From QHCE01 sp041743105 (lineage in GTDB: Bacteria; Actinomycetota; Actinomycetes; Mycobacteriales; QHCE01), in contig JBGTNI010000106.1 of the NCBI GenBank assembly GCA_041743105.1, positions 1-12,080 of the forward strand: DNA of 12,080 nucleotides. The letters run 5' to 3'. The notes beneath the pieces were generated by a model. It ran no database searches and was not told where the DNA came from. It saw nothing but the letters and a program-made list of their open reading frames with translations. This document shows positions 1-7,748 of the stretch, one piece after another. Made by a program: the position numbers and the translations under genes. Numbering within the stretch: position 1 is the first letter of the stretch; each line of letters begins with the position of its first letter.

Positions 1-1185
1 TCGGACGATGGTCGGCTGGCCGACAGTGCTGCTAGAGCTGCCGCTGGGCTACGCCGGCCAGGTGCGGTGATTCTGGTCGGCGAACGCGCCGCAGAGACCG
101 CGGGTACCCTGACGGCTGCCGCCCGGCTGGCGCGGGCTACCAGTGCACGCCTTGCGTGGGTACCGCGCCGTGCTGGGGATCGCGGCGCCGTAGACGCCGG
201 TGCGATGCCAAATCTGCTGCCAGGCGCCCGGCTGGTCAGCGACGTCGATGCCCGCGCTGAGCTGGAGCAGCTCTGGGGCGTTGAGCCCGGGACAATCCCC
301 GCCATGCAGGGTCGCGACACCGCACGGATTCTCACCGCCGCCGCAGGCGGCGAGCTGGACGCGTTGCTGGTCGCCGGAGTGGATGTGGGCGACACGGCAG
401 ACCCCGCGGCGGCCGTGCAAGCGTTGGAGGCGGTCGGCTTCCTGGTCAGTCTGGAGCTTCGCCGCTCTAGTGTCACTGAGCACGCCGATGTGGTGCTGCC
501 GGTGGCTGCCGCGGTAGAAAAGGCCGGAACGTACTACAACTGGGAGGGCCGGCAGCGGCCCTTCGAGCAGACGTTGCGCGACTCTGGAGCACTCACCGAC
601 GCGCGGGTGTTAGACGCGCTCGCCGCCGAACTGGACGTGAATCTGGGGCTGGCAAGTATTTCGGTGCTGCGTGCAAGCTACGCCGCGTGCCTGGCCGGAG
701 TGGGGCAGCGAGTATCGCGTCTGCGGTTACCCAGCGCAACGTCGTCGCCGAGCAACGGCCGCACGCCTGACCCTGCTCAGCTCCAACCGGGTGAAGCGGT
801 GCTCGCAACCTGGCACCACCTGCTGGATGCCGGAACGCTGCAACTGGGAGAGCCACACCTGGCCGGCACCGCGCCGGTCGCGGTAGCGCGACTATGCCGG
901 ACAACGGCGGACGAGCTGGGTGTGTCCAGCGGCGGCGCCGTGACCGTGAGCACCGATCGCGGTGCGATCACACTTCCTCTAGTCATCACGGCTATGCCTG
1001 AGCGCGTGGTGTGGTTGCCAACGAACTCTGCTGGTAGCGCTGTGCGCCGCGACCTGGCCGCATGCTCGGGCGACATCGTGCGGCTTTCTTCTGACGTTTT
1101 CCCTGAAAACGTAGCAAAAAACGAACCTCAGGGCACGTTTTCAGGGAAAACGTACCAAGATACCGGCGTCGAGGATGCACAGTGA
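1..1185 (+). CDS. nuoG: NADH-quinone oxidoreductase subunit G (NuoG), C-terminal half, 5' end cut by window
   Basis: The frame is open from base 1 without a start, so the gene begins upstream; the GTG at 67 is only an internal valine. The visible 394 residues are the C-terminal half of a protein usually near 800 residues in mycobacteria. NuoG is the large iron-sulfur subunit of the complex I peripheral arm; its C-terminal part descends from molybdopterin oxidoreductases but generally carries no cofactor. The segment HADVVLP...TYYNWEGRQRPF (window codons about 161-188) is typical of that domain. A dinucleotide-binding-like barrel follows at about codons 263-365 (LATWHHLLDAG ... GDIVRLSS). The FeS-cluster N-terminal region lies outside the window. 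The last 30 or so codons look like an added hydrophilic tail encoded by two inverted palindromes. The stop overlaps the nuoH start (GTGA). Identification is firm from the domain and gene order. Confidence 0.93.
   Translation, partial: SDDGRLADSAARAAAGLRRPGAVILVGERAAETAGTLTAAARLARATSARLAWVPRRAGDRGAVDAGAMPNLLPGARLVSDVDARAELEQLWGVEPGTIPAMQGRDTARILTAAAGGELDALLVAGVDVGDTADPAAAVQALEAVGFLVSLELRRSSVTEHADVVLPVAAAVEKAGTYYNWEGRQRPFEQTLRDSGALTDARVLDALAAELDVNLGLASISVLRASYAACLAGVGQRVSRLRLPSATSSPSNGRTPDPAQLQPGEAVLATWHHLLDAGTLQLGEPHLAGTAPVAVARLCRTTADELGVSSGGAVTVSTDRGAITLPLVITAMPERVVWLPTNSAGSAVRRDLAACSGDIVRLSSDVFPENVAKNEPQGTFSGKTYQDTGVEDAQ
1094..1153. repeat. Pair of 19-bp palindromes in inverted orientation, inside the nuoG 3' end
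   Basis: Bases 1094-1112 read ACGTTTTCCCTGAAAACGT, an 8-bp perfect stem (ACGTTTTC/GAAAACGT) around a CCT loop. Bases 1135-1153 are the exact reverse complement, the same stem around AGG. The RNA could fold as two short hairpins or as one 19-bp helix closing a 22-base loop. The pair is in frame and encodes the C-terminal tail of NuoG, ending 28 bases before the nuoH start. It is not a classical terminator, because no T-run follows and the downstream genes are in the same operon. It resembles small dispersed palindromic elements, but only one pair is visible here, so dispersal is not shown. Confidence 0.9.
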
Positions 1186-2492
1186 ACGCCACCGCTAACC
1201 TTGCCGCCGATGTCCGGCCGGTCGCCGAGTTTGGCAACGAGCCGATCTGGCTGCTGCTGGCCAAAGTAGTGGCGATCTTCGGCTTTCTCTTAGTGATGAC
1301 GCTGGTCACCATCGTGGCCGAACGCAAAGTCGTTGCCTGGATGCAGGTCCGTCCCGGACCCAACCGGGTTGGACCGTGGGGTGTGCTGCAGAGCCTGGCC
1401 GACGGGCTGAAGCTAGCTTTCAAAGAAGACATCATGCCAGCAGCCGCCGACAAGGCGGTGTACTTCCTGGCCCCGGTGATCTCCTGTATCCCGGCGCTGG
1501 TCGCGTTCGCGGTGATCCCGCTCGGGCCCGAGGTGAGCATTTTCGGCCACCAGACGCCACTGCAGCTGACCGACAGCCCCATCGCGGTGCTGTTCGTGTT
1601 GGCCTGCTCGTCGCTGGGCGTGTACGGAATCGTGCTCGGTGGCTGGGCATCCGGCTCGACGTATCCGCTGCTGGGCGCGTTGCGCTCGGCGGCCCAGATG
1701 ATCTCCTACGAAATCTCGATGGGAATCTCCATAGTCGGAGTGTTTCTGGCAGCCGGAACGTTCTCCACCAGCGAGATCGTCGCCGCCCAGACCGACACCT
1801 GGTTCGTGTTCCTGCTCGCGCCCAGCTTCGTGATCTACGCGATCTCCGCCGTAGGCGAGACCAACCGGGCACCGTTTGACCTACCCGAGGCGGAATCCGA
1901 ACTCGTGGGCGGCTTCCACACCGAATATTCGTCGCTGAAATTCGCGCTGTTCTTTCTGGCCGAATACGTCAACATGGTCACCGTCTCCGCGCTGGCGACC
2001 ACGTTGTTCCTCGGCGGCTGGCAGGCACCGTTCGGCATCGCCACGCTCTGGGCTGGAGCCAACGCCGGCTGGTGGCCCGTGCTGTGGTTCGTCGGGAAGG
2101 TCTTCGCCTGTCTGTTCGTCTTCATCTGGCTGCGGGGGACGCTCCCCCGGCTGCGTTACGACCAGTTCATGCGGTTCGGCTGGAAGGTGCTGGTCCCGGT
2201 CAGCCTGCTCTGGGTGCTGGCGTTGTCGGCGGTCAACGTGCTGCGCGCCGAGTACGACATCGGCTCGCGCTGGCCGTTGGCCGCGTTGGGGTGGGCGATA
2301 GTGGCGATGCTGCTAGTCGCTGCGGCGATCCACACCCGTCGCACCGCCGGTTCTAAGACCCAGGCGCTGAGATCGCATCCAGATGCCGACTATCCAGTTC
2401 CACCGTTGGACCTTCACGTTCGGCAAGCTCCACGAGTCGCGGCGCTGACCGGCGCTGCTACTGCAGCTTCCAGCCAACACGGAGAGAAGTAA
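1182..2492 (+). CDS. nuoH: NADH-quinone oxidoreductase subunit H (NuoH)
   Basis: Membrane subunit at the junction of the two arms of complex I. It forms much of the quinone-binding chamber and the first link to the proton channels. The 436 residues contain about eight hydrophobic helices. Family signatures are present: ERKVVAWMQVRPGPNRVGP (residues 47-65), the loop QMISYEISMGISI (172-184), ETNRAPFDLPEAESELVGG (226-244) followed by the conserved FHTEYSS, and RGTLPRLRYDQ near residue 320. The acidic DLPEAESE loop is the functionally important quinone/proton-coupling loop. The last 60 or so residues after the final helix are hydrophilic, a tail common in actinobacterial NuoH. The start is GTG at 1182, overlapping the nuoG stop by four bases, with GAGGA at 1171-1175 as ribosome binding site. 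Confidence 0.97.
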   Translation: MNATANLAADVRPVAEFGNEPIWLLLAKVVAIFGFLLVMTLVTIVAERKVVAWMQVRPGPNRVGPWGVLQSLADGLKLAFKEDIMPAAADKAVYFLAPVISCIPALVAFAVIPLGPEVSIFGHQTPLQLTDSPIAVLFVLACSSLGVYGIVLGGWASGSTYPLLGALRSAAQMISYEISMGISIVGVFLAAGTFSTSEIVAAQTDTWFVFLLAPSFVIYAISAVGETNRAPFDLPEAESELVGGFHTEYSSLKFALFFLAEYVNMVTVSALATTLFLGGWQAPFGIATLWAGANAGWWPVLWFVGKVFACLFVFIWLRGTLPRLRYDQFMRFGWKVLVPVSLLWVLALSAVNVLRAEYDIGSRWPLAALGWAIVAMLLVAAAIHTRRTAGSKTQALRSHPDADYPVPPLDLHVRQAPRVAALTGAATAASSQHGEK

Positions 2493-2495
2493 CTC

Positions 2496-3053
2496 ATGTT
2501 TGACTCGGTCAAAGGCTTCGCGGTCACGTTCCGTCACATGTTCAAACGTCGAGTTACCGTGAAGTACCCGGAAGTGAAAAAGCCGACCGCGCCGCGTTAC
2601 CACGGTCGTCACCTGCTCAACCGGCACCCAGACGGCCTGGAGAAGTGCATCGGCTGCGAGCTCTGTGCCTGGGCCTGCCCGGCCGACGCCATCTACGTTG
2701 AAGGCGCCGACAACACCGCCGAGCGCCGCTTCTCCCCGGGTGAGCGGTATGCGGAGGTGTACCAGATCAACTACGCCCGCTGCATCTTCTGCGGGCTGTG
2801 CATTGAAGCCTGCCCCACCCGCTCGCTGACCATGACCAACGAGTACGAGCTTGCCAGTGATTCCCGCGCCGACCTGATCTACACCAAAGAGCAGTTGCTG
2901 GCGCCGTTGCTACCTGGCATGGAGGAGCCGCCACATCCGATGCGGCTAGGCGAGCACGACATCGACTACTACGTCGATGCCCTCGCTAACCCAGGCACCT
3001 CGGTGGGAGCGGAGCGGGTCGGCTCCCCGAACTCTCCGGAGGCGGCAGCGTGA
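2496..3053 (+). CDS. nuoI: NADH-quinone oxidoreductase subunit I (NuoI), 2x[4Fe-4S] ferredoxin-like
   Basis: Peripheral-arm subunit carrying the two [4Fe-4S] clusters N6a and N6b, which pass electrons from NuoG towards cluster N2 and quinone. In the 185-residue protein the first cysteine set is C51, C54, C57 with C61 (CIGCELCAWACP), and the second is C96, C99, C102 with C106 (CIFCGLCIEACP). This is the complete eight-cysteine pattern with the usual exchange of the fourth cysteine between clusters. The N-terminal amphipathic part that lies on the membrane and the MTNEYELA segment after the second motif are normal. The start is ATG at 2496, three bases after the nuoH stop, with GGAGAGAAG (2481-2489) seven to fifteen bases before it. 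Confidence 0.98.
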   Translation: MFDSVKGFAVTFRHMFKRRVTVKYPEVKKPTAPRYHGRHLLNRHPDGLEKCIGCELCAWACPADAIYVEGADNTAERRFSPGERYAEVYQINYARCIFCGLCIEACPTRSLTMTNEYELASDSRADLIYTKEQLLAPLLPGMEEPPHPMRLGEHDIDYYVDALANPGTSVGAERVGSPNSPEAAA

Positions 3054-3880
3054 GCATGCTGTTAGAGCTGGGAAGCTCCATCGTTGGCCATGTCACCCCA
3101 ATCTCGGTCACCCCAATCTCCGCCCCCGATGGAGCCGCTGATGCCGGTGCTATGAGCAGCGGGGAGAAGGTCGCCTTCTGGTGCCTTGCCCCCATCGCGC
3201 TTGGCGGTGCGATGGGCATGGTGTTCGCACGCAACGCGGTGCACTCGGCGCTGTTCCTGGTCTCCACCATGTTCAGCCTCGGCGTGTTCTACGTGCTGCA
3301 GTCGGGACCGTTCATCGGCATGGTGCAGATCATCGTCTACACCGGCGCGATCATGATCTTGTTCCTGTTCGTGCTGATGCTGATCGGTCGGGATTCGTCC
3401 GACTCCGTCATCGAGACGCTACGCGGGCAACGGGTGGCGGCGGCGGTGCTCGGCATCGCGCTGGCAGGTCTGGTGGCCACTGGGCTGTTCCGGGCGTTGG
3501 GTGTGGTGCAGGCACGAGGTCTGGACGGGTCGATCGGGCAGTCCGACGGGCATGTGCCAGCGCTCGCCGAGGCGTTGTTCACTCGGTATGTCTTCGCGTT
3601 TGAGATCACCAGCGCGCTGCTGATCACTGCGGCTGTCGGCGCCATGCTGCTGGGGCATTCCGATTCCGCACGTGACCGGCCCAATCAGGAAGAGCAGTCA
3701 CGTGCCAGGTTCCGTCGGGGTAACTACCCGGCGCCCGATCCCGGTCCGGGCGTGTACGCCGGAGCCGACTCCGTAGCGACGCCCGCCCTGCTTCCCGACG
3801 GTTCGTTCTCATCGGCCAGTGTCGCGAGTGCTACGGAGCAGCGGCAGCTGGAACCACGCATCAGCGAGCCTAAGCGCTGA
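3050..3880 (+). CDS. nuoJ: NADH-quinone oxidoreductase subunit J (NuoJ)
   Basis: Membrane-arm subunit next to NuoK and NuoH; its third helix helps couple quinone reduction to proton movement. The 276 residues show about five hydrophobic segments and the family signature QIIVYTGAIMILFLFVLML (residues 93-111). A hydrophilic tail (about 205-276) carries the ATPALLPDGS motif usual in actinobacterial NuoJ. The chosen start is GTG at 3050, which overlaps the nuoI stop (GTGA) and has GGAGG at 3038-3042. An in-frame ATG at 3152 (residue 35, MSSGEKVAFW) matches where the conserved part begins but has no visible Shine-Dalgarno, so the upstream start is preferred. The extra 34 residues include a duplicated VTPIS-VTPIS encoded by a 15-bp tandem repeat. 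Confidence 0.96.
   Translation: MSMLLELGSSIVGHVTPISVTPISAPDGAADAGAMSSGEKVAFWCLAPIALGGAMGMVFARNAVHSALFLVSTMFSLGVFYVLQSGPFIGMVQIIVYTGAIMILFLFVLMLIGRDSSDSVIETLRGQRVAAAVLGIALAGLVATGLFRALGVVQARGLDGSIGQSDGHVPALAEALFTRYVFAFEITSALLITAAVGAMLLGHSDSARDRPNQEEQSRARFRRGNYPAPDPGPGVYAGADSVATPALLPDGSFSSASVASATEQRQLEPRISEPKR
3092..3121 (+). repeat. 15-bp tandem duplication in the 5' end of nuoJ
   Basis: Bases 3092-3106 and 3107-3121 are two adjacent copies of GTCACCCCAATCTC followed by G or C. Fourteen of fifteen positions match. The duplication is in frame and encodes VTPIS twice in the poorly conserved N-terminal part of NuoJ, ahead of the first membrane helix. It looks like a recent slippage event. Confidence 0.92.
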
Positions 3881-3900
3881 GTGCATAAGGAGTTGTCTCG

Positions 3901-4215
3901 ATGTTTCAAACCGCCATGTCCCCCACCTATTATCTGGTGCTAGCCGCCGCACTATTCACCATTGGTGCGGTCGGCGTGCTGGTGCGCCGCAACGCGATCG
4001 TGGTGTTCATGTGTGTGGAGCTGATGCTCAACGCCGTGAACCTCACGCTGGTTACGTTCTCTCGTATCAACGGCACCCTCGATGGCCAGATCATGGCGTT
4101 CTTCGTCATGGTGGTCGCAGCCGCCGAAGTAGTCATCGGGCTGGCGATCATCATGGCGATCTTCCGATCCAGACAAACCGCGTCGGTCGATGACGCCAAC
4201 CTCCTCAAGTATTAG
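3901..4215 (+). CDS. nuoK: NADH-quinone oxidoreductase subunit K (NuoK)
   Basis: Small membrane subunit that contributes a proton pathway between NuoJ and NuoN. The 104 residues form three hydrophobic helices. The two conserved membrane glutamates are present: E40 in FMCVELMLNAVNL and E76 in VVAAAEVVIGLAI, matching E36 and E72 of the E. coli protein. The start is ATG at 3901 with AAGGAG at 3887-3892, eight bases upstream. A second in-frame ATG at 3916 (MSPTYYLVLA) fits the family's usual N-terminus slightly better but is too far from the Shine-Dalgarno. Length and gene order are normal. Confidence 0.97.
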   Translation: MFQTAMSPTYYLVLAAALFTIGAVGVLVRRNAIVVFMCVELMLNAVNLTLVTFSRINGTLDGQIMAFFVMVVAAAEVVIGLAIIMAIFRSRQTASVDDANLLKY

Positions 4216-4225
4216 GAGCAAGTAG

Positions 4226-6148
4226 GTGTCAAGCATTCTCGATGTGCTGTGGCTGCTGATCGCGCTGCCGCTGGCCGGAGCGGCGGTGCTGCTGCTGGCC
4301 GGTCGTCGCGCCGACGCTTACGGCCATTACCTGGGCTGCGCCACCGTCGCGGCCAGCTTCGTCCTAGGCTTGCTGAGTTTTCTCGCCCTACAGGACCGCA
4401 GCGACCGCAGCGTTGAACGCACGATCTTCGAGTTCATCGGTGTTGGCAGTCTTCAGATAGACATCGGCCTGCTCTACGACCCGCTTTCGGCGGTGTTCGT
4501 GCTGCTGATCACCGGCGTAGGTTTCCTGATCCACGTGTACTCCATCGGGTACATGGCGCACGATCTGGCCCGGCGCAGGTTCTTCGCCTATCTCAACCTG
4601 TTCGTCGCCGCGATGTTGCTGCTGGTACTCGCCGACGACTTCGTTGGCCTATACATCGGCTGGGAAGGCGTAGGCCTAGCCTCGTATTTACTGATCGCGT
4701 TCTGGTACCACAAGCCGGCCGCGGCGGCAGCGGCGAAGAAAGCCTTCCTGATGAACCGGATCGGCGACGTCGGTTTGGCCCTGGCGATCTTCTTGATGTG
4801 GGCGAATTTGGGCACCACGTCCTACAGCGGCGTCTTCGCCGGCGTGGAGAACCTGTCAGGTGCCACCGCAACCGCGATCGCGATCCTGCTGCTGCTAGGC
4901 GCCTGCGGTAAGTCGGGCCAGTTCCCACTGCAAGCATGGCTTCCCGATGCGATGGAAGGTCCCACACCGGTCTCGGCGTTGATCCACGCCGCGACCATGG
5001 TGACTGCCGGTGTGTACCTGATAGTGCGGGCCGCGCCGATCTTCGACGTCAGCCCGACGGCGCAGCTGATCGTTTGCATCGTCGGCGCGATCACACTGTT
5101 GATCGGATGCATCATCGGCTGCGCCAAAGACGACATCAAGCGGGTGCTGGCCTACTCGACGGTCTCCCAGATCGGCTACATGTTTCTTGCGGCGGGCCTG
5201 GGCGGAGCGGCGTACGCATTGGCGATACTGCATCTCCTCGCGCACGGATTCTTCAAGGCCGGTCTATTCCTCGGCGCCGGTTCGGTGATGCACGGTATGA
5301 ACGACCAGACCGACATCCGACGCTTCGGCGGCCTGGCTCGCTACATGCCAGTCACGGCGGTCACGTTCGGGCTGGGCTACCTGGCGATTATCGGTCTGCC
5401 GCCGCTGTCGGGTTTCTTTTCCAAGGATCCGATCATCGAGCATGCATTCGACCGCCCGGGCTGGACCGGGTGGGTCTTCGGCGGCATAGCGCTGCTCGGC
5501 GCTGGCATCACCGCGTTCTACATGACCCGGCTCATGGTGCTCACGTTCTTCGGGCGGCGCCGCTGGACCACGTCTTTAGATGGGCACACCTCCTCGAACG
5601 GACATCAGCCAACTCCTCATGAATCGCCGTGGACGATGACTGTGCCGATGGCTGTGCTCGCGCTGGGTTCGGTGGGAGCGGGATACCTACTCAGCCATGC
5701 CGATGCGCTGAGTAACTGGCTTGCACCCGTGATATTGGCGGAGGAAGAGGCCGTGGTCCACAAACTTGCACCGGTCACGATTACGTGGTTGGTGCTGGGA
5801 GTGGTAGCCGCCGGTGTGTTGCTCGCCGCGGCGTTATATGCGCGGGGGACAGCTCGTGTCGAGCCGGCTACCGCGAACCCGCTGGTGCTTGCCGCACGGC
5901 GAAACCTTTACGCCGACGCGATTAATGAGGCTATCTTCGCCCGGCTAGGCTCGTGGGCGACCCGAGCGCTGGTGTATGTGGACAGCCGAGGCATCGACGG
6001 TGTCGTCAACGGCCTGGCGGCCGGAGCGGGGGGAGCCTCGTCGAGGCTGCGCCGGCTTCAGACAGGTTTTGTCCGCTCCTATTCCCTGACGATGCTCGCG
6101 GGTGTGGTCATTGTGGTGCTGACTCTTTCGATCTCTGTGCTCATTTAA
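4226..6148 (+). CDS. nuoL: NADH-quinone oxidoreductase subunit L (NuoL), antiporter-like
   Basis: The distal antiporter-like subunit of complex I, which pumps protons and sends a long lateral helix along NuoM and NuoN. The 640-residue length is normal. The key charged residues sit at the expected sites: E147 (GWEGVGLASYLL), K229 (GACGKSGQFPLQAWLPDA), H254 (ALIHAATMVTAGVYL), K344 (AHGFFKAGLFLG) and K400 (LSGFFSKDPI). Residues from about 510 to the end correspond to the lateral helix and final anchor helix (MLAGVVIVVLTLSISVLI). The start is GTG at 4226; its ribosome binding site AGGAG (4214-4218) overlaps the nuoK stop codon, suggesting translational coupling. Confidence 0.98.
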   Translation: MSSILDVLWLLIALPLAGAAVLLLAGRRADAYGHYLGCATVAASFVLGLLSFLALQDRSDRSVERTIFEFIGVGSLQIDIGLLYDPLSAVFVLLITGVGFLIHVYSIGYMAHDLARRRFFAYLNLFVAAMLLLVLADDFVGLYIGWEGVGLASYLLIAFWYHKPAAAAAAKKAFLMNRIGDVGLALAIFLMWANLGTTSYSGVFAGVENLSGATATAIAILLLLGACGKSGQFPLQAWLPDAMEGPTPVSALIHAATMVTAGVYLIVRAAPIFDVSPTAQLIVCIVGAITLLIGCIIGCAKDDIKRVLAYSTVSQIGYMFLAAGLGGAAYALAILHLLAHGFFKAGLFLGAGSVMHGMNDQTDIRRFGGLARYMPVTAVTFGLGYLAIIGLPPLSGFFSKDPIIEHAFDRPGWTGWVFGGIALLGAGITAFYMTRLMVLTFFGRRRWTTSLDGHTSSNGHQPTPHESPWTMTVPMAVLALGSVGAGYLLSHADALSNWLAPVILAEEEAVVHKLAPVTITWLVLGVVAAGVLLAAALYARGTARVEPATANPLVLAARRNLYADAINEAIFARLGSWATRALVYVDSRGIDGVVNGLAAGAGGASSRLRRLQTGFVRSYSLTMLAGVVIVVLTLSISVLI

Positions 6149-6169
6149 CCGTGGCTCATTTAAACCGTG
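6139..6169 (+). repeat. 15/16-bp direct duplication spanning the nuoL stop and the nuoL-nuoM gap
   Basis: GCTCATTTAACCGTG at 6139-6153 is followed directly by GCTCATTTAAACCGTG at 6154-6169, the same unit with one extra A. A third partial copy (CTCA) begins at 6170. The first copy contains the nuoL TAA stop and the second lies in the 46-bp gap, which is wider than any other gap in the operon here. The duplication plausibly lengthened this gap. Confidence 0.85.
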
Positions 6170-6194
6170 CTCAACTAGTGGCGGGACCGTACTA

Positions 6195-7745
6195 ATGGCA
6201 GATTTTCCGTTGTTGAGCGTGCTGATTGCGCTCCCGCTGTTGGGCGTGATCGCGATTGCGGTGTTGCCGCGCAGCCGCGAACAGCTGGCGAAGCCGATCG
6301 CACTGGTCACGTCGCTGTTGGTGTTCGCTGGCACTGTCGCGATGTGGTTCGGTTGGGAGAACGATGGCCCGCGCTTTCAATACACCGAGACCTACCGCTG
6401 GATCCCGCAGTTCGGATCGGAGTTCGCGGTAGGCATTGACGGCATCGCGGCGCTGATGGTGGCACTGATCGGGCTGCTGGTGCCGGTGGTGGTCCTCGCC
6501 TCATGGCACGACGCAGATGGCGGAGAGCACGCTAAGCAGCCTAAACGCAGTGTGCGGACCTTCTTCGCGCTGTTGCTGGTGCTAGAAACCAGCATGCTGG
6601 GTGTCTTCGCTGCCACCGACGTCTTGCTCTTCTACGTTTTCTTCGAGTTCATGCTCGTGCCGATGTACTTCTTGATCAGCTCCTACGGTGGGCCGCGCCG
6701 GCAGTACGCGGCGGTGAAGTTCTTCCTGTACTCGCTGGTGGGCGGGCTGCTCATGCTCGCCGCCGTGATCGGGCTGTATGCGGTGAGCTCCGATCAGCTC
6801 GATACCGGAACGTTTTCCTTCCAACAGCTGACCACGCTGGAGATCGATCCGGTAACACAGCGCTGGCTGTTTGCTGGTTTCTTCATTGCGTTCGCGATCA
6901 AGGCGCCGCTGGTGCCGTTCCATACCTGGCTTCCCGACGCTGGGGGGCAAGCGCCCGTCGGCGTGGCGGTGTTGCTGGTCGGTGTGCTGGACAAGGTGGG
7001 CACGTTCGGCATGTTGCGGTACTGCCTGCCGCTGTTCGGTGATGCGGCGCGCGAATTCGCGCCGTGGATCATCGGCCTGTCAGTCGCCGGAATCATCTAC
7101 GGTGCGATACTCGCGGTGGGGCAGAGCGACATGAAACGTTTGGTTGCCTACACCTCCATCGCCCACTTCGGCTTTATCGCACTGGGTATCTTCGCCTTCA
7201 CCGCTCAAAGTGGCACTGGCGCGGTGCTCTACATGCTCAACCACGGCTTGTCGACCGGGGCGCTGTTCCTGGTCGTCGGCTTCTTGATTTCGCGCCGTGG
7301 TTCGGCGTTGATCAGCGACTACGGCGGCATGGCGCAGCTGACACCGTGGATTGCCGGCACCTTTTTCATAGCGGGACTGTCGTCGTTGGCGCTGCCGGGT
7401 ACCAACTCGTTCGTGAGTGAGTTTTTGGTGCTGATCGGGACATTCAGTGTGCAGAAAGCCGCCGCGATTGTAGCGACCGTGGGCATGGTGCTCGCCGCGC
7501 TGTACGTGTTGTGGCTGTATCAGCGGACCATGCACGGTCCGCTGCATCCGGATTTGGTCGAGAGTTCGTCGCCAACACCGGAGACACCGCGGTTGGTGAT
7601 ACGGGACATCACCCGCCGTGAGGTCGCCGTCATCTCGCCGCTGATCGCACTGATCCTGGTGCTCGGGGCGTACCCGCAGCCGGTGATCGACGTCATCAAT
7701 CCGGCAGTCGAACATACCCTCGCTGATCTAGGGTCCGGAAGGTAA
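6195..7745 (+). CDS. nuoM: NADH-quinone oxidoreductase subunit M (NuoM), antiporter-like
   Basis: Middle antiporter-like proton pump subunit of the membrane arm. The 516 residues contain the conserved charges E151 (FFEFMLVPMYFLI), K236 (AIKAPLVPFHTWLPDA), K267 (GVLDKVGTFGMLR) and E409 (NSFVSEFLVLIG), corresponding to E144, K234, K265 and E407 of E. coli NuoM. LAVGQSDMKRLVAYTSIAH (306-324) and LNHGLSTGALFL (348-359) are also typical. The start is ATG at 6195. Unlike its neighbours it has only a weak ribosome binding site (GGCGGGA just upstream of CCGTACTA), and it follows the widest gap in the operon, so its translation may depend on coupling to nuoL or a different initiation rate. Confidence 0.98.
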   Translation: MADFPLLSVLIALPLLGVIAIAVLPRSREQLAKPIALVTSLLVFAGTVAMWFGWENDGPRFQYTETYRWIPQFGSEFAVGIDGIAALMVALIGLLVPVVVLASWHDADGGEHAKQPKRSVRTFFALLLVLETSMLGVFAATDVLLFYVFFEFMLVPMYFLISSYGGPRRQYAAVKFFLYSLVGGLLMLAAVIGLYAVSSDQLDTGTFSFQQLTTLEIDPVTQRWLFAGFFIAFAIKAPLVPFHTWLPDAGGQAPVGVAVLLVGVLDKVGTFGMLRYCLPLFGDAAREFAPWIIGLSVAGIIYGAILAVGQSDMKRLVAYTSIAHFGFIALGIFAFTAQSGTGAVLYMLNHGLSTGALFLVVGFLISRRGSALISDYGGMAQLTPWIAGTFFIAGLSSLALPGTNSFVSEFLVLIGTFSVQKAAAIVATVGMVLAALYVLWLYQRTMHGPLHPDLVESSSPTPETPRLVIRDITRREVAVISPLIALILVLGAYPQPVIDVINPAVEHTLADLGSGR

Positions 7746-7748
7746 CGC

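Noticed and set aside
1094..1153. The nuoG palindromes as an intrinsic terminator
   Set aside because: No T-run follows either stem, they lie within the coding sequence, and translation and the operon continue directly into nuoH.
1094..1153. The nuoG palindromes as a CRISPR array
   Set aside because: There are only two units, inverted and not direct, with a single 22-base interval and coding continuity through all of it.
67..1185. GTG at 67 as the real start of a 372-residue protein
   Set aside because: The frame is open back to base 1, and the protein from 67 begins in the middle of the NuoG molybdopterin-oxidoreductase-like domain.
4936..5622. A 228-codon frame on the + strand inside nuoL
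   Set aside because: It is rich in Arg, His and Gly as expected for an off-frame reading of GC-rich DNA, while the nuoL frame shows full family conservation across the same bases.
7080..7715. A 211-codon - strand frame opposite nuoM
   Set aside because: Composition is that of an antisense shadow (many Arg, Gln, His), with no recognisable domain and a fully conserved gene on the other strand.
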